Positions 27,307 to 36,043 of a stretch of 64,000 nt of DNA are shown piece by piece. The notes below the pieces were generated by a model that saw nothing but the letters and a program-made list of their open reading frames with translations, was not told where the DNA came from and made no database searches. Location: assembly GCF_021646545.1 (NCBI RefSeq), contig NZ_JAKIRP010000012.1:124001-188000 (forward strand), read 5' to 3'. This stretch comes from Chitinophaga filiformis (GTDB taxonomy: Bacteria > Bacteroidota > Bacteroidia > Chitinophagales > Chitinophagaceae). Numbering within the stretch: the stretch's first letter is position 1; each line of letters opens with the position of its first letter. A program made the translations under genes and the position numbers.

Positions 27307-27762
27307 CTAATTACAGCTACAAGTCCAGTCCTTGTCAAGATCAATGCAGGTAACGACGCTGGTGGTATCTTCACATGGTGCGAAGACCACCCTGAGGTGC
27401 TGTCCTTCTTCCGAATAGCCCTCAAGTGCATAGGTCGGGCAAGGTTCGTCGTGGGGATTGGATTTTTCCGTATTTACGCGTCCCGTTTCCAGGATTTCGA
27501 CCACTTCCTCTTCGGTTACATGGCGGCAGGCCATCCGGCACCTGGCGTGGCGGGTATATCTGAGAGGGGCATGCCGGTCGAGAATGGCCGGGTCGCTGCC
27601 CCTGGTATTGGAATTTTTTTGGTTTGCTCTTGTGACATTTGTGCTACCAGGAGCAGACACACGCGGATGCCGCTGTGGTCCTTTCCACCATTGTTGCTGC
27701 CAGGCCAGCCACAACAATAACCCTAATAACAACATAGGTACATACTTGCCCTTAGATTTCAT
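27307..27762 (-). CDS. DUF4258 domain protein with N-terminal membrane anchor
   Basis: A 151-residue protein with one N-terminal helix (VPMLLLGLLLWLAWQQQWW) and a C-terminal DUF4258 domain marked by YTRHARCRMACRHVTEEEVVEIL and LRVVFAPCEDTTSVVTCIDL. Seven cysteines are spread over the domain, unusual for DUF4258, and would suit a disulfide-bonded periplasmic protein. Function is unknown; the fold is distantly related to BrnT/RelE-type toxins in some classifications, but no antitoxin is next to it. Open frames on the other strand here are shadows. Confidence 0.75.
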   Translation of the reverse strand: MKSKGKYVPMLLLGLLLWLAWQQQWWKGPQRHPRVSAPGSTNVTRANQKNSNTRGSDPAILDRHAPLRYTRHARCRMACRHVTEEEVVEILETGRVNTEKSNPHDEPCPTYALEGYSEEGQHLRVVFAPCEDTTSVVTCIDLDKDWTCSCN

Positions 27763-27855
27763 GGTTACGCTCTGTTACGGAATATTTCAGCATTTGCTCT
27801 GCCGGGCGGCAATCTATACAATTTTGGCAATATAATCAGTATAAAAAAAAGGTGC

Positions 27856-27863
27856 TACCTTTG
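27856..27863 (+). promoter_or_regulatory. -7 promoter element TACCTTTG of mtaB
   Basis: An exact Bacteroidota -7 element only 8 bp before the mtaB ATG, which predicts an mRNA with almost no leader. No TTTG is found at the normal 19-bp spacing upstream. Confidence 0.5.
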
Positions 27864-27871
27864 CACTCCTT

Positions 27872-29149
27872 ATGACAACAGGTAAAAAAGTAGCATTTCA
27901 CACCCTCGGCTGTAAGCTGAACTTTTCAGAAACCTCCTCCCTGAGCAGGCTGCTGGAACAGGATGGATTTGTGAAGACGGATTTTGAAGAACAGGCCGAT
28001 GTTTATGTGATCAATACCTGCTCTGTTACAGACAATGCGGACAAGGAGTGCCGGCACCTGGTACGCCGTATCCAGCGCAGGGCCCCTGAAAGCATGATCG
28101 TGATCACCGGCTGCTATGCACAGCTGAAACCGAAGGAGATCGCTGAAATTGAAGGAGTTGACCTGGTATTGGGGGCGGCAGAGAAGTTCAATATTGTGGA
28201 CCATCTGAAAACGCTCACTAAAGGCGATAGCGCAAAGATCTGCTCCTGCGATATCGAAGATGTAAACACTTTCCATGCCTCTTACTCACTGAACGACCGT
28301 ACCCGTACCTTCCTGAAGGTGCAGGATGGCTGTGATTATACCTGCTCTTTCTGTACCATTCCCATGGCACGTGGTAAAAGCCGTAGCGACAGTGTAGCCA
28401 GCGTGGTGCAGCATGCCCATTCCCTGGCAGCCACCGGCGTGAAAGAGATTGTGCTGACCGGTATCAACCTGGGAGACTTTGGCAAGGGCCTGGAAGGCGG
28501 TAAAAAAAGGGAAGAAACCTTCTTTGAGCTGATACAGGAACTGGACAAAGTGGAAGGCATAGAACGTTACCGCATCTCCTCCATAGAGCCTAACCTGTTG
28601 AGCAATGAGATCATCGAATTTGTGGCTAACAGCAAGAAGTTCATGCCTCATTTCCATATTCCCCTGCAAAGCGGCAGTAATGAAATACTGGGCCTGATGC
28701 GTCGCCGTTACCGCCGGGAACTGTATGCAGAGAAGGTTGCCCTGATCAAACAGTTTATGCCGCATTGCGCCATTGGTGTAGATGTAATAGTAGGCTTCCC
28801 GGCAGAATCTGATGCACACTTCCAGGAAACGTACGATTTTCTGCATTCACTGGACGTGAGCTACCTGCATGTATTCACCTATTCTGAACGTGCCAATACC
28901 GCTGCGCTTGATATTACCCCGGTAGTACCTGTGAACATAAGGAATGAGCGCAATAAGATGCTGCGTAACCTGAGCCATAAAAAACAACAGTATTTCAATG
29001 AACAGCATGTAGGTGAAACGAGGAAGGTGTTGTTTGAAAAACATGGCAAGGATGGTATGATGGAAGGATACACTGATAACTATATCAAAGTGACCACACC
29101 TTATCGTCAGGAATGGACAAATCAGCTCATAGAATGGGAATTGAAATAG
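27872..29149 (+). CDS. mtaB: tRNA t6A37 methylthiotransferase
   Basis: A 425-residue radical-SAM enzyme that converts t6A37 to ms2t6A37 in tRNAs. The N-terminal UPF0004 domain has TLGCKLNFSET with further cysteines near 50 and 84 for the auxiliary cluster; the radical-SAM cluster is Cys154, Cys158 and Cys161 (CDYTCSFC); a TRAM-like tail follows. The TLGCKLN start separates MtaB from MiaB and RimO. It is the last gene before the two tRNA-Val genes. Confidence 0.95.
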   Translation: MTTGKKVAFHTLGCKLNFSETSSLSRLLEQDGFVKTDFEEQADVYVINTCSVTDNADKECRHLVRRIQRRAPESMIVITGCYAQLKPKEIAEIEGVDLVLGAAEKFNIVDHLKTLTKGDSAKICSCDIEDVNTFHASYSLNDRTRTFLKVQDGCDYTCSFCTIPMARGKSRSDSVASVVQHAHSLAATGVKEIVLTGINLGDFGKGLEGGKKREETFFELIQELDKVEGIERYRISSIEPNLLSNEIIEFVANSKKFMPHFHIPLQSGSNEILGLMRRRYRRELYAEKVALIKQFMPHCAIGVDVIVGFPAESDAHFQETYDFLHSLDVSYLHVFTYSERANTAALDITPVVPVNIRNERNKMLRNLSHKKQQYFNEQHVGETRKVLFEKHGKDGMMEGYTDNYIKVTTPYRQEWTNQLIEWELK

Positions 29150-29263
29150 TGTGACGAAGTACTGCTTATAATTTTTCAATCGTCTGAAACTATTTACAGC
29201 AAAGCATTTGATAGCAATATAAGTTTAGAAGCACTTACTTTTTTCAAAATCTTCTCAAAAAAA

Positions 29264-29294
29264 TTTGGCAGAATAAAAATAGTTTATACCTTTG
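29264..29294 (+). promoter_or_regulatory. Bacteroidota-type promoter of the tRNA-Val pair
   Basis: TTTG at 29264-29267 and TACCTTTG at 29287-29294, 19 bp apart, match the -33/-7 consensus of the primary Bacteroidota sigma factor. Transcription would start near 29300, about 40 bp before the first tRNA. Confidence 0.8.
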
Positions 29295-29339
29295 CAATCC
29301 CATCAGACGAAAGGCCTGACGGTAACGAAGAAAAAAAGA

Positions 29340-29414
29340 GGGAGTTTAGCTCAGCTGGTTCAGAGCATCTGCCTTACAAGCAGAGGGTCGATGGTTCGAA
29401 TCCGTCAACTCCCA
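29340..29414 (+). tRNA. tRNA-Val (UAC), first copy
   Basis: 75 nt that fold into a complete cloverleaf: acceptor GGGAGTT/AACTCCC, D-arm AGCTCAGCTGGTTCAGAGC, anticodon loop CTTACAA with anticodon TAC, and T-loop GGTTCGAATCC. The 3' CCA is not encoded. Confidence 0.97.
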
Positions 29415-29447
29415 CTCTTAAGTTTTTTCACTGATTTTTTTCTTCAA

Positions 29448-29522
29448 GGGAGTTTAGCTCAGCTGGTTCAGAGCATCTGCCTTACAAGCAGAGGGTCGAT
29501 GGTTCGAATCCGTCAACTCCCA
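29448..29522 (+). tRNA. tRNA-Val (UAC), second copy
   Basis: Identical over all 75 nt to the copy at 29340-29414, 33 nt downstream of it and sharing its promoter. Same TAC anticodon, no encoded CCA. Confidence 0.97.
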
Positions 29523-29527
29523 CGTAT

Positions 29528-29557
29528 TAAAGGTCCATCTTAGATGGGCCTTTTTTT
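29528..29557 (+). terminator. rho-independent terminator of the tRNA operon
   Basis: Stem AGGTCCATC/GATGGGCCT (one G-U pair) followed by T7, directly after the second tRNA-Val. Confidence 0.9.
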
Positions 29558-29560
29558 ATG

Positions 29561-29703
29561 CCCCGGGGTTGCACCCCGGGCTACAAACACATCGGCTCCT
29601 AACGGAGCCTATTGACACGAATGATCTAATTATACAGCTACACAACTTGCACCTGCGCTACAAACACATCGTCCCCTAACGGAGCCTAATGGCTCGAATG
29701 ATT
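29561..29703 (+). repeat. dispersed triple-hairpin repeat, one full and one partial copy
   Basis: The full copy (29561-29627) has CCCCGGGGTTGCACCCCGGG, then CTACAAACACATCG, GGCTCCTAACGGAGCC and an ATTG..ACACGAATGAT end. A partial copy follows to 29703 (GCTACAAACACATCGTCCCC, ACGGAGCC, TGGCTCGAATGAT). Same orientation as the copies at 45372-45582. Confidence 0.85.
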
Positions 29704-29732
29704 TAATTTGATCCGAAAGATATTGCCAAAAG

Positions 29733-29772
29733 AATAAGCCACAGACACCAATGATCTGTGGCTTATTTTTCA
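29733..29772. terminator. bidirectional terminator after the glycosyltransferase gene
   Basis: Stem AATAAGCCACAGA/TCTGTGGCTTATT with T-rich flank on the plus side and A-rich flank on the other, 20 bp beyond the stop codon at 29792. Confidence 0.85.
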
Positions 29773-29791
29773 TTTATGGCTACAAGATGTC

Positions 29792-31123
29792 TTATTGCGT
29801 AACTGCGCTGGCAGCATGCGCCTGTATTAAACTGGCAACATAACCGGCACTTGTTTCTATCGCATTGTACGTATTTATTTCATCGGCCAGCCTTGTGATG
29901 TGCTCTTTGTAACTGCTGTCGGCAAGTACTTTATCCACCGCATCTTTCACCTGCGCTGCTGTAGGCGTATCCGTAGCCAGGTTAAGCCCCAGTTTAAAGT
30001 AACCTATGCGGGCACATATTTCACTCTTTCCTTCATGTATACCCGCAGCTACCATCGGTAACTTATGTTTGATGCTCAACAGTGTACCGCCATAGCCTCC
30101 ATTTGTTACATAAACGCTGGCATAAGGCATGATCTCATCAAATGGAATATAATCCTCCACGATGATGTTATCGTACGGATATTGCGCCCGTAATGCGGCT
30201 GTCTGGTTATTGGCGGTTGCCGTCACTACCAGCACGTCAGAACCTTTAAACGCTTCCAGCGTCGGAATGATCAGTTTATTGATATCTTTCTCTACGGTAC
30301 CCTGTGTCAATAGCACTACCTTCTTATATTCTTTCAGGCGCTCATCAAACCATGGCGTTTGTTTCTTCTCCACATAAGCCATCAATGCACCTATAAAACG
30401 GATGTTCTTTCCTATATCACTGCGTTCATATTCGAAAGAGGGCGTTCCTATCTGCAGATACAAACTGGACTGACGTATCAGCACATCACAAAGGAAGCCC
30501 CTTTTGTGAGCAATGTCATACCTGCTCAGAATGTCATCCAGGACATCTGTTGACTTTTTGAACACGACTGTATCCATCAGCTGGTGTAATTCCGCATATT
30601 TTGCTTTTTCAGCTTCATTGGTAGCAGGAGGTAAAGCCAAACCATAAGGTCCGAGATCAACGGAATACTCTGCGAGCGGAACGATGCCGATTGCCAGTAC
30701 CGGAATGTTCATCCTGGCTCTGACAAATGGGATGCCGGTAAACACAGAATCCGCCACCATGATATCAAACCGAAAAGACTGATAAATAGCTTTTATGTCT
30801 TCGTAGTACTCTGGCCCTCTTTTAGCGAAGATCTCTATCATGTCAAAGTCCAGTTTCGCTGCAGGATCTTCGATCAGTGCCCTTTGGGGAAATACAGTTC
30901 CCAGATTATCCTGGTTTATGTCCTGTGCTTTTACAAAAGGATAATGCTGAATACCCAGTTTGTCCAGCTTCTTTGTAAAGAGAGGGGAAGCATACCACCG
31001 TACATCGCAGCCCGATGCCTGTAAATGTTTTGCCAGTCCGGTCAGTGGGTTGAAATGCCCGTCGGCAGGCACTGTTGCGAAAAGGATCTTTTTACCTTTC
31101 AATTGTTCGTTGTGGTTTTTCAT
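29792..31123 (-). CDS. GT1-family (MGT-like) glycosyltransferase
   Basis: From the ATG at 31123 the protein has 443 residues and starts MKNHNEQLKGKKILFATVP. The N-terminal ADGHFNPLTGLAKHLQ and C-terminal VTNGGYGGTLLSIKHKLPMVA are the acceptor and nucleotide-sugar regions of family GT1 (macrolide and flavonoid glycosyltransferases). It likely moves glucose or another sugar from a UDP donor to a small hydrophobic molecule, possibly for detoxification; the acceptor is unknown. Standing alone with its own terminator, it gives no pathway context. An ATG at 31171 is also in frame. Confidence 0.86.
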   Translation of the reverse strand: MKNHNEQLKGKKILFATVPADGHFNPLTGLAKHLQASGCDVRWYASPLFTKKLDKLGIQHYPFVKAQDINQDNLGTVFPQRALIEDPAAKLDFDMIEIFAKRGPEYYEDIKAIYQSFRFDIMVADSVFTGIPFVRARMNIPVLAIGIVPLAEYSVDLGPYGLALPPATNEAEKAKYAELHQLMDTVVFKKSTDVLDDILSRYDIAHKRGFLCDVLIRQSSLYLQIGTPSFEYERSDIGKNIRFIGALMAYVEKKQTPWFDERLKEYKKVVLLTQGTVEKDINKLIIPTLEAFKGSDVLVVTATANNQTAALRAQYPYDNIIVEDYIPFDEIMPYASVYVTNGGYGGTLLSIKHKLPMVAAGIHEGKSEICARIGYFKLGLNLATDTPTAAQVKDAVDKVLADSSYKEHITRLADEINTYNAIETSAGYVASLIQAHAASAVTQ

Positions 31124-31655
31124 TGCTGAAATGTCATTTAATTGTTGCTGATTATCGAGACCTGTGATCACATAGACTTCACAGTTGTGTCTTGTTCCAA
31201 TGTCCTGTTTTGAGGAAAAAGGTTACATGGTCAAAGGTATTGCCGCTCCTGTGAACCGCTTATCCCCGAATCCGGTTAAAGAGCATCCCCTAATTCAGGG
31301 CAGATCCACTGCCAAAGCCCTGATCCCAGCGCTGCTATATCCGTGGGAACATTCACACAATGTTTTGTTTAATGTGATGACGCTGAAAAGATTTGTCAGC
31401 CCATATCGGTTATTTGGAAGAAAGAAATACCGGACGACGCCATGTATTGGCGGCCGTTCAACCGGGAATTTTATTAATCTGTAGTAGGGCATTCAGGAGT
31501 GGTGGCCTACAGGTATGGTAAGACAGATGGGCGCACTGCATGCGGCCCATCCATCATGGATCATAATGTTATTTATAGATTCTTACGACGGCTGGTATGT
31601 GAAGAGTATATCCCGATAGAAAACAAGTTCATTCACCTTGAAAGGATGCCCTAAA
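31124..31655. other. non-coding gap upstream of the glycosyltransferase
   Basis: About 530 bases with a promoter element for the glycosyltransferase at 31232-31239. Weak ORFs on both strands (for example 31185-31484 plus) overlap each other, have no family resemblance and look spurious. No repeat or RNA gene is visible. Confidence 0.5.
31232..31239 (-). promoter_or_regulatory. -7 element TACCTTTG of the glycosyltransferase gene
   Basis: Exact TACCTTTG on the minus strand, about 110 bp before the ATG at 31123. No matching -33 TTTG at 19 bp. Confidence 0.5.
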
Positions 31656-33812
31656 CTATTTCTTTCCTTTGAGGATGCGTTTCACTGCTTTACCCAGTTT
31701 ATTCAGATTAGCCAGCTGTTCCTGGATAGGCGCGAGTGTAAGGTCTTCAGGCTGCACACCTGCTTCTATGTAATCTATCTCTCTTTGCTCCGGATAGATC
31801 AGCACAATATTATTGGCAGGAAAATGTTTGCTTAAACGTCCCGGCATGCCATCCAGATAGGGATGATGAGAAAGTGTTCCTTTACGGGCAGCCACCACCA
31901 TGAGAAGATCATTTTTCGTGATATCCTTTTCGAGCTTCAACAACTCTTCGATGTTGTTGAACTGCCTGAAGGTGATCTCTATATTCAGTTTAAACTGCTG
32001 GAGATAGGCTTCTACGGCTGATTGTGTTTTAGTACAGCAACACAGCAGCAACCTTGCGCCTATCTGTTTGCTGAGCAGGAAGATCTTTTGTATATAATGA
32101 AGGAACCCGATTTCGTATTCCGCATTCTTAGGCATGACCAGCACCAGTTTACGGGTAGCGTTCAGCGGGTAGTGGAAATCGCATACATAGACGTTCTCCC
32201 ATACACTCTGCAACACGTTGTCGAGCGTAGTACCAAAGATGGAGCCAAAGAGACGCTCTGTTGTAGTGGTTTTATCCGGCCAGCCGAGTACCACATCTGT
32301 TATCAGCAGTTCTTTTGCTGCGCGAGCAATACCATCAGAAACGTTCAGGTCAATACGTGTCACTGCCTGCACCCTGCTTTCCGTAGCACCCGCATACATG
32401 ACAGCGGCCTCCATGATCTTGCCGGTAAGCGCTACCTTCTGCTTGGCCTCTTCATCATCCTGCACTACCGCCAGCGGATAAATAGGGGTACTGGCATCAG
32501 GATCTTTGATCATCAGGGCAAAATCAAGCAGTGCTTCCATATGTCCCTGCCGGGAAATAGGTACCAGTAATCTTTCGGGCATCTCTTCCTCGACCGGCTT
32601 CCGCTCAGCTTCCACAATAGCCAGTTTGCGGCCTGCGCTTTCTGTTACGAAAGAGCTTACCAGACAGGTAACCAGGATCAGCACCACCGTACCGTTCAGC
32701 ACATTCTCATTGATGATACCCATGTTGAACCCGATCAATATCACAGCTATCGTAGCAGCGGCGTGTGAACCGCTTAATCCGAATATTACATTTCGTTGTG
32801 TCGGTGTATAACCAAAGGAAAGTTGTGTAAAGAACGCAGCAAACCATTTGCTGACCAGCGCCATTATCGTAAGTACACTTGCTATCATCAGTGCTTCAGG
32901 ACCTTTCAGCAATACCCGCAGATCAACCAGCATCCCTACGCTGATCAGGAAGAAGGGAATGAACAGGGCATTGCCTGTAAACTCAATCCTGTTCATGAGC
33001 GGAGAAGTGTGTGGTATCAGCTGGTTCAGGGCAAGACCAGCCAGGAAAGCTCCAATGATACCTTCCACACCTGCCAGTTCAGCCAGGAAGGCCGCCAGGA
33101 ATACCAGCGCCAGTACGAAGATGAAGTGGGATGTTTTATCGTCTTTGATCTTTTTGAAGAACCAGCGTCCTATCAGCGGGAATATCCAGAGTATGATAGC
33201 GGCAAACACAATGAGGGACACAGATAGCCGCACCCAGAAATGCGTGTTCAGATTGCCTGCTGCTGCACCGGTAATGATCGCCAGTATCACCAGCACGGCT
33301 GTATCGGTAATGATGGTGCCGCCTACCGCAACGGTAACAGCCTCATTTTTAGTGATGCCCAAACGGCTGGCCAGCGGATATGCCACCAGTGTATGCGTGG
33401 CAAACATGCTGGATACCAGTAAGGTAGCCATGAAATTGAAGTGCAGCAGATAGTGGCAGACAAAATATCCTAAGATAAGTGGGATAAAAAAAGTAAATGC
33501 ACCAAAGACGAGACTGCGGTTACGGTTCTTCCTGAATTCAGTCATATCCAGCTCCAGGCCGGCAAGGAACATAATGTAGAGCAAACCTGCCTTTCCAAAC
33601 AGATCAATACTCCCCTTCTCAATGATCTTGAACCCATGGTCGCCTATCGCCATCCCCGCCAGTATCAGACCTATAATACTCGGAATACGGAACTTACGGA
33701 GTATGATAGGGGCTAACAGGATGATAAACAATACCAAAGAGAAAATCGGAACCGGATCTTTTAACGGTAAGCTAATATCCATCAACAATTTAATGCCGTT
33801 CAATACATTCAT
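31656..33812 (-). CDS. CPA2-family cation:proton antiporter with cytoplasmic Usp-like tail
   Basis: A 718-residue protein. Residues about 15-400 are a Na+/H+ exchanger domain with 12-13 helices, including FRIPSIIGLILAGMAIGDHG and the GVEGIIGAFLAGLALN motif of the CPA2/KefB group. Residues 425-718 are soluble and contain a region resembling a tandem universal stress protein domain (PERLLVPISRQGHMEALLDFALMI, TDVVLGWPDKTTTTERLFGSIFG). It should exchange K+ or Na+ for protons, gated by the tail; the ion is uncertain. Single gene, divergent from clpS. Confidence 0.88.
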   Translation of the reverse strand: MNVLNGIKLLMDISLPLKDPVPIFSLVLFIILLAPIILRKFRIPSIIGLILAGMAIGDHGFKIIEKGSIDLFGKAGLLYIMFLAGLELDMTEFRKNRNRSLVFGAFTFFIPLILGYFVCHYLLHFNFMATLLVSSMFATHTLVAYPLASRLGITKNEAVTVAVGGTIITDTAVLVILAIITGAAAGNLNTHFWVRLSVSLIVFAAIILWIFPLIGRWFFKKIKDDKTSHFIFVLALVFLAAFLAELAGVEGIIGAFLAGLALNQLIPHTSPLMNRIEFTGNALFIPFFLISVGMLVDLRVLLKGPEALMIASVLTIMALVSKWFAAFFTQLSFGYTPTQRNVIFGLSGSHAAATIAVILIGFNMGIINENVLNGTVVLILVTCLVSSFVTESAGRKLAIVEAERKPVEEEMPERLLVPISRQGHMEALLDFALMIKDPDASTPIYPLAVVQDDEEAKQKVALTGKIMEAAVMYAGATESRVQAVTRIDLNVSDGIARAAKELLITDVVLGWPDKTTTTERLFGSIFGTTLDNVLQSVWENVYVCDFHYPLNATRKLVLVMPKNAEYEIGFLHYIQKIFLLSKQIGARLLLCCCTKTQSAVEAYLQQFKLNIEITFRQFNNIEELLKLEKDITKNDLLMVVAARKGTLSHHPYLDGMPGRLSKHFPANNIVLIYPEQREIDYIEAGVQPEDLTLAPIQEQLANLNKLGKAVKRILKGKK

Positions 33813-33976
33813 AACCTACGCTTCTAGTGACCACAATAATAACAATTATCAGCCAATGGCTGCCGATTATGTTAAACACATGATTTTCAAAACCATTACT
33901 GTGGCATTAGTTTAAAACTTTCCTATTTAATTTAACGATTATTAGCCGTAGTTTTGTGTAAAGTTTTTACCGGATT

Positions 33977-34285
33977 ATGAGCCAGCGTAAGCAAACAGGC
34001 ACGCAAACAAAAGAATGGGAAGATGTATTGGTGGCTGAAGATGAGCAGTTCCCTTTCAGCCTCATTGTATGGAATGATGAGGTTAACACCTTCGACTGGG
34101 TGATCCAATCTCTCATTGAAGTGTGTGACCATTCCCCGGAACAGGCTGAACAATGTGCTTTGATCATTCACCACAATGGCAAGTATGCCGTAAAGCAGGG
34201 TGAATTCTCCCGTCTCCGCCCTATGTGCGAAGCCCTGCTCGACAGGGGCATCAGCGCTACTCTTGAAGAAGCGGTAGAAAGCTAA
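33977..34285 (+). CDS. clpS: ATP-dependent Clp protease adaptor ClpS
   Basis: A 102-residue adaptor that hands N-degron proteins to ClpAP. PFSLIVWNDEVNTFDWVI near 30-47 is the substrate-pocket region (N-D-E...TF), followed by HSPEQAEQCALIIHHNGKYAVKQG with the histidines that contact the N-terminal residue. Its stop codon overlaps the start of aat (TAATG), placing both N-degron pathway genes in one operon. Confidence 0.95.
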   Translation: MSQRKQTGTQTKEWEDVLVAEDEQFPFSLIVWNDEVNTFDWVIQSLIEVCDHSPEQAEQCALIIHHNGKYAVKQGEFSRLRPMCEALLDRGISATLEEAVES

Positions 34286-34929
34286 TGCCAGTATTTCAAC
34301 TCACCAATGATTTGATTTTCCCACCCGTTGATCTGGCGGAGCCAGATGGACTGTTGGCCTATGGTGGGGACTTGTCGCCGGACAGACTACTGCTGGCTTA
34401 CAGTGAAGGTATCTTCCCCTGGTACAACGAGCCACCTATCCTCTGGTGGTGCCCCGACCCAAGATTCGTATTATTTCCTGATGAACTGAAGATCTCTGCC
34501 AGTATGAAACAGGTGCTGAAGAAGGGCTTGTTCACATTTACCATCAATAAAGATTTCCGGGGTGTGATCAGGGGTTGTAAAGACTCGCCCCGGCCTGGTC
34601 AGGATGGCACCTGGATCACTCCGGATGTAGAGAAAGCCTATACGGCACTGCACGAAGCTGGTTATGCCCATTCCATTGAATGCTGGCAGCACGATAAACT
34701 GGTAGGCGGCTTCTACGGCGTACAGATTGGCGATTGTTTCTTTGGTGAGTCTATGTTTGCCCGCGTCAGCAATGCCTCTAAAGCGGCCTTTATTACCTTT
34801 GTGAAATATGCGGCAGAACAGGGCCTTGAAATGATCGATTGCCAGGTATATACAGCCCATCTGGCCTCACTGGGAGCAAGAATGATAGCGCGTGAGGACT
34901 TCCTCGGCATCATCAAAAAATCACAATAA
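34285..34929 (+). CDS. aat: leucyl/phenylalanyl-tRNA--protein transferase
   Basis: A 214-residue enzyme that adds Leu or Phe to proteins with N-terminal Lys or Arg, making them ClpS substrates. EPDGLLAYGGDLSPDRLLLAYSEGIFPWY at the start, WWCPDPRFVL, and the GVQIGDCFFGESMFARVSNASKAAF block are family signatures. It overlaps clpS by one base, so the tagging enzyme and the reader of the tag are translated together. Confidence 0.96.
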   Translation: MPVFQLTNDLIFPPVDLAEPDGLLAYGGDLSPDRLLLAYSEGIFPWYNEPPILWWCPDPRFVLFPDELKISASMKQVLKKGLFTFTINKDFRGVIRGCKDSPRPGQDGTWITPDVEKAYTALHEAGYAHSIECWQHDKLVGGFYGVQIGDCFFGESMFARVSNASKAAFITFVKYAAEQGLEMIDCQVYTAHLASLGARMIAREDFLGIIKKSQ

Positions 34930-34931
34930 AA

Positions 34932-34962
34932 AACTCCGCCCCATAATACACGAAGCGGAGTC
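34932..34962 (-). terminator. terminator between aat and the lipoprotein gene
   Basis: Stem ACTCCGC/GCGGAGT; on the minus strand it is followed by T6, so it mainly ends the lipoprotein transcript and may also slow the clpS-aat transcript. Confidence 0.75.
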
Positions 34963-34981
34963 ATTTCTATACTGATCGTAC

Positions 34982-35905
34982 TTACTTTTTCTTCTTCTTG
35001 TAACTTCCTTCAAAGAAACAACGCACCCCCCTGTAGGCGCCGCAGCCCCCTATTTCTTTGATGCTCACTCTGTCGGAAGCAAACTGAAAGGCAATACCAC
35101 AGGAGGTTTCCTTGTCTTTATATTCACCTTTATTATTGCCGGTAAAATGCCCCGTTCCGGACAATTCTCCTTTACAACCTGTCTTATCTTTTGAGAAGGA
35201 GATGAAGAACAGGAATGATTTCGGATCTTGTCCATCGCGGATAGACACAACACTGGTTTCGCCGGAAAGATAGTCGCCGGACAGTTTGTGCGTTGCAGCC
35301 AATGTATCGATCGGGTTAAATATCTGGTTGGCAACAGCGTCTCCGCTGGTGTTGGTCATGATCAATGTCGCCCTTCCATCTTCCCCAACACCGTAAAAAT
35401 CTTCCCTGATGGCCCTACGCCCCGGGCTTATTTCTGTTTCGTTAGTGATCTTGACAACCTGGCGGGTATCTACAGAAAAATAATGCTGGTCTTTTTTGTC
35501 ATCCACCTTTGCTACAGCCATACGGTTCAGGTAATGACCTTTTTTATCGAGGAAGCATATGTAAGCTGTACTTGTTGCTTTGCCTACTGCTTTTACCACA
35601 AAATAATTCACCGCAGCACCATCGATAGTAGCCAGTGGATAAAACCTGATAACTGTTCCTTCAGGAAAATCGGATCTACCCAATGTATCTATCAGGAACT
35701 GTTTCATTAATTCCGGCGAAATGGCAGCAGAATCAGGAGATTTCTCCCGTAAGGTTTCCGGAGTTAACTTGTAGGGCAGTTTTGCCTGTGTAAATAATTG
35801 ACGGAAATCTTCAAACGTAAAGGTATCTTTTCCTGAATTCTTCTTTTTCGATCCGCAACCGGCCAGTAAACCGATAGTCAACAGCGCTAACACGAGCTTA
35901 TTCAT
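34982..35905 (-). CDS. predicted lipoprotein of unknown function
   Basis: From the ATG at 35905 this is 307 residues with a lipoprotein signal ending in LLAGC (Cys17) and a Ser/Lys-rich linker GSKKKNSGKD. The mature protein begins FTFEDFRQLFTQAKLPYKLT and ends with a basic KKKKK tail; cysteines cluster in the last 70 residues (CKGE, TSCG, GGCG, VRCF). I do not recognise a named family. Single gene divergent from the mntR operon. Confidence 0.8.
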   Translation of the reverse strand: MNKLVLALLTIGLLAGCGSKKKNSGKDTFTFEDFRQLFTQAKLPYKLTPETLREKSPDSAAISPELMKQFLIDTLGRSDFPEGTVIRFYPLATIDGAAVNYFVVKAVGKATSTAYICFLDKKGHYLNRMAVAKVDDKKDQHYFSVDTRQVVKITNETEISPGRRAIREDFYGVGEDGRATLIMTNTSGDAVANQIFNPIDTLAATHKLSGDYLSGETSVVSIRDGQDPKSFLFFISFSKDKTGCKGELSGTGHFTGNNKGEYKDKETSCGIAFQFASDRVSIKEIGGCGAYRGVRCFFEGSYKKKKK

Positions 35906-36010
35906 GCGTATATGCTTGTTTATTATGGCCGAAAAGTTAGAGAAAAAAATGATATGATCAAAATAAGGGTACTGCCCGGGCCGTTGCATTTGTAATTCTC
36001 ACACCTTTTA

Positions 36011-36026
36011 TTTAGATTTACCTAAA
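36011..36026. promoter_or_regulatory. candidate DtxR/MntR-type operator
   Basis: TTTAGATTTACCTAAA is an imperfect palindrome of TTTAGG-like half-sites, the pattern bound by DtxR/MntR regulators, 17 bp before the regulator's own start codon. It suggests autoregulation and possibly control of the Nramp gene. Confidence 0.5.
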
Positions 36027-36043
36027 CTTTATTTTAAGGAATT

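Noticed and set aside
29292-29543. 83-residue ORF with a repeated SLAQLVQSICL segment
   Set aside because: It is a translation of the two identical tRNA-Val genes.
31185-31484. 99-residue ORF in the glycosyltransferase upstream gap
   Set aside because: No recognisable domain or start signal, and a competing ORF of equal quality on the other strand; it overlaps the predicted promoter.
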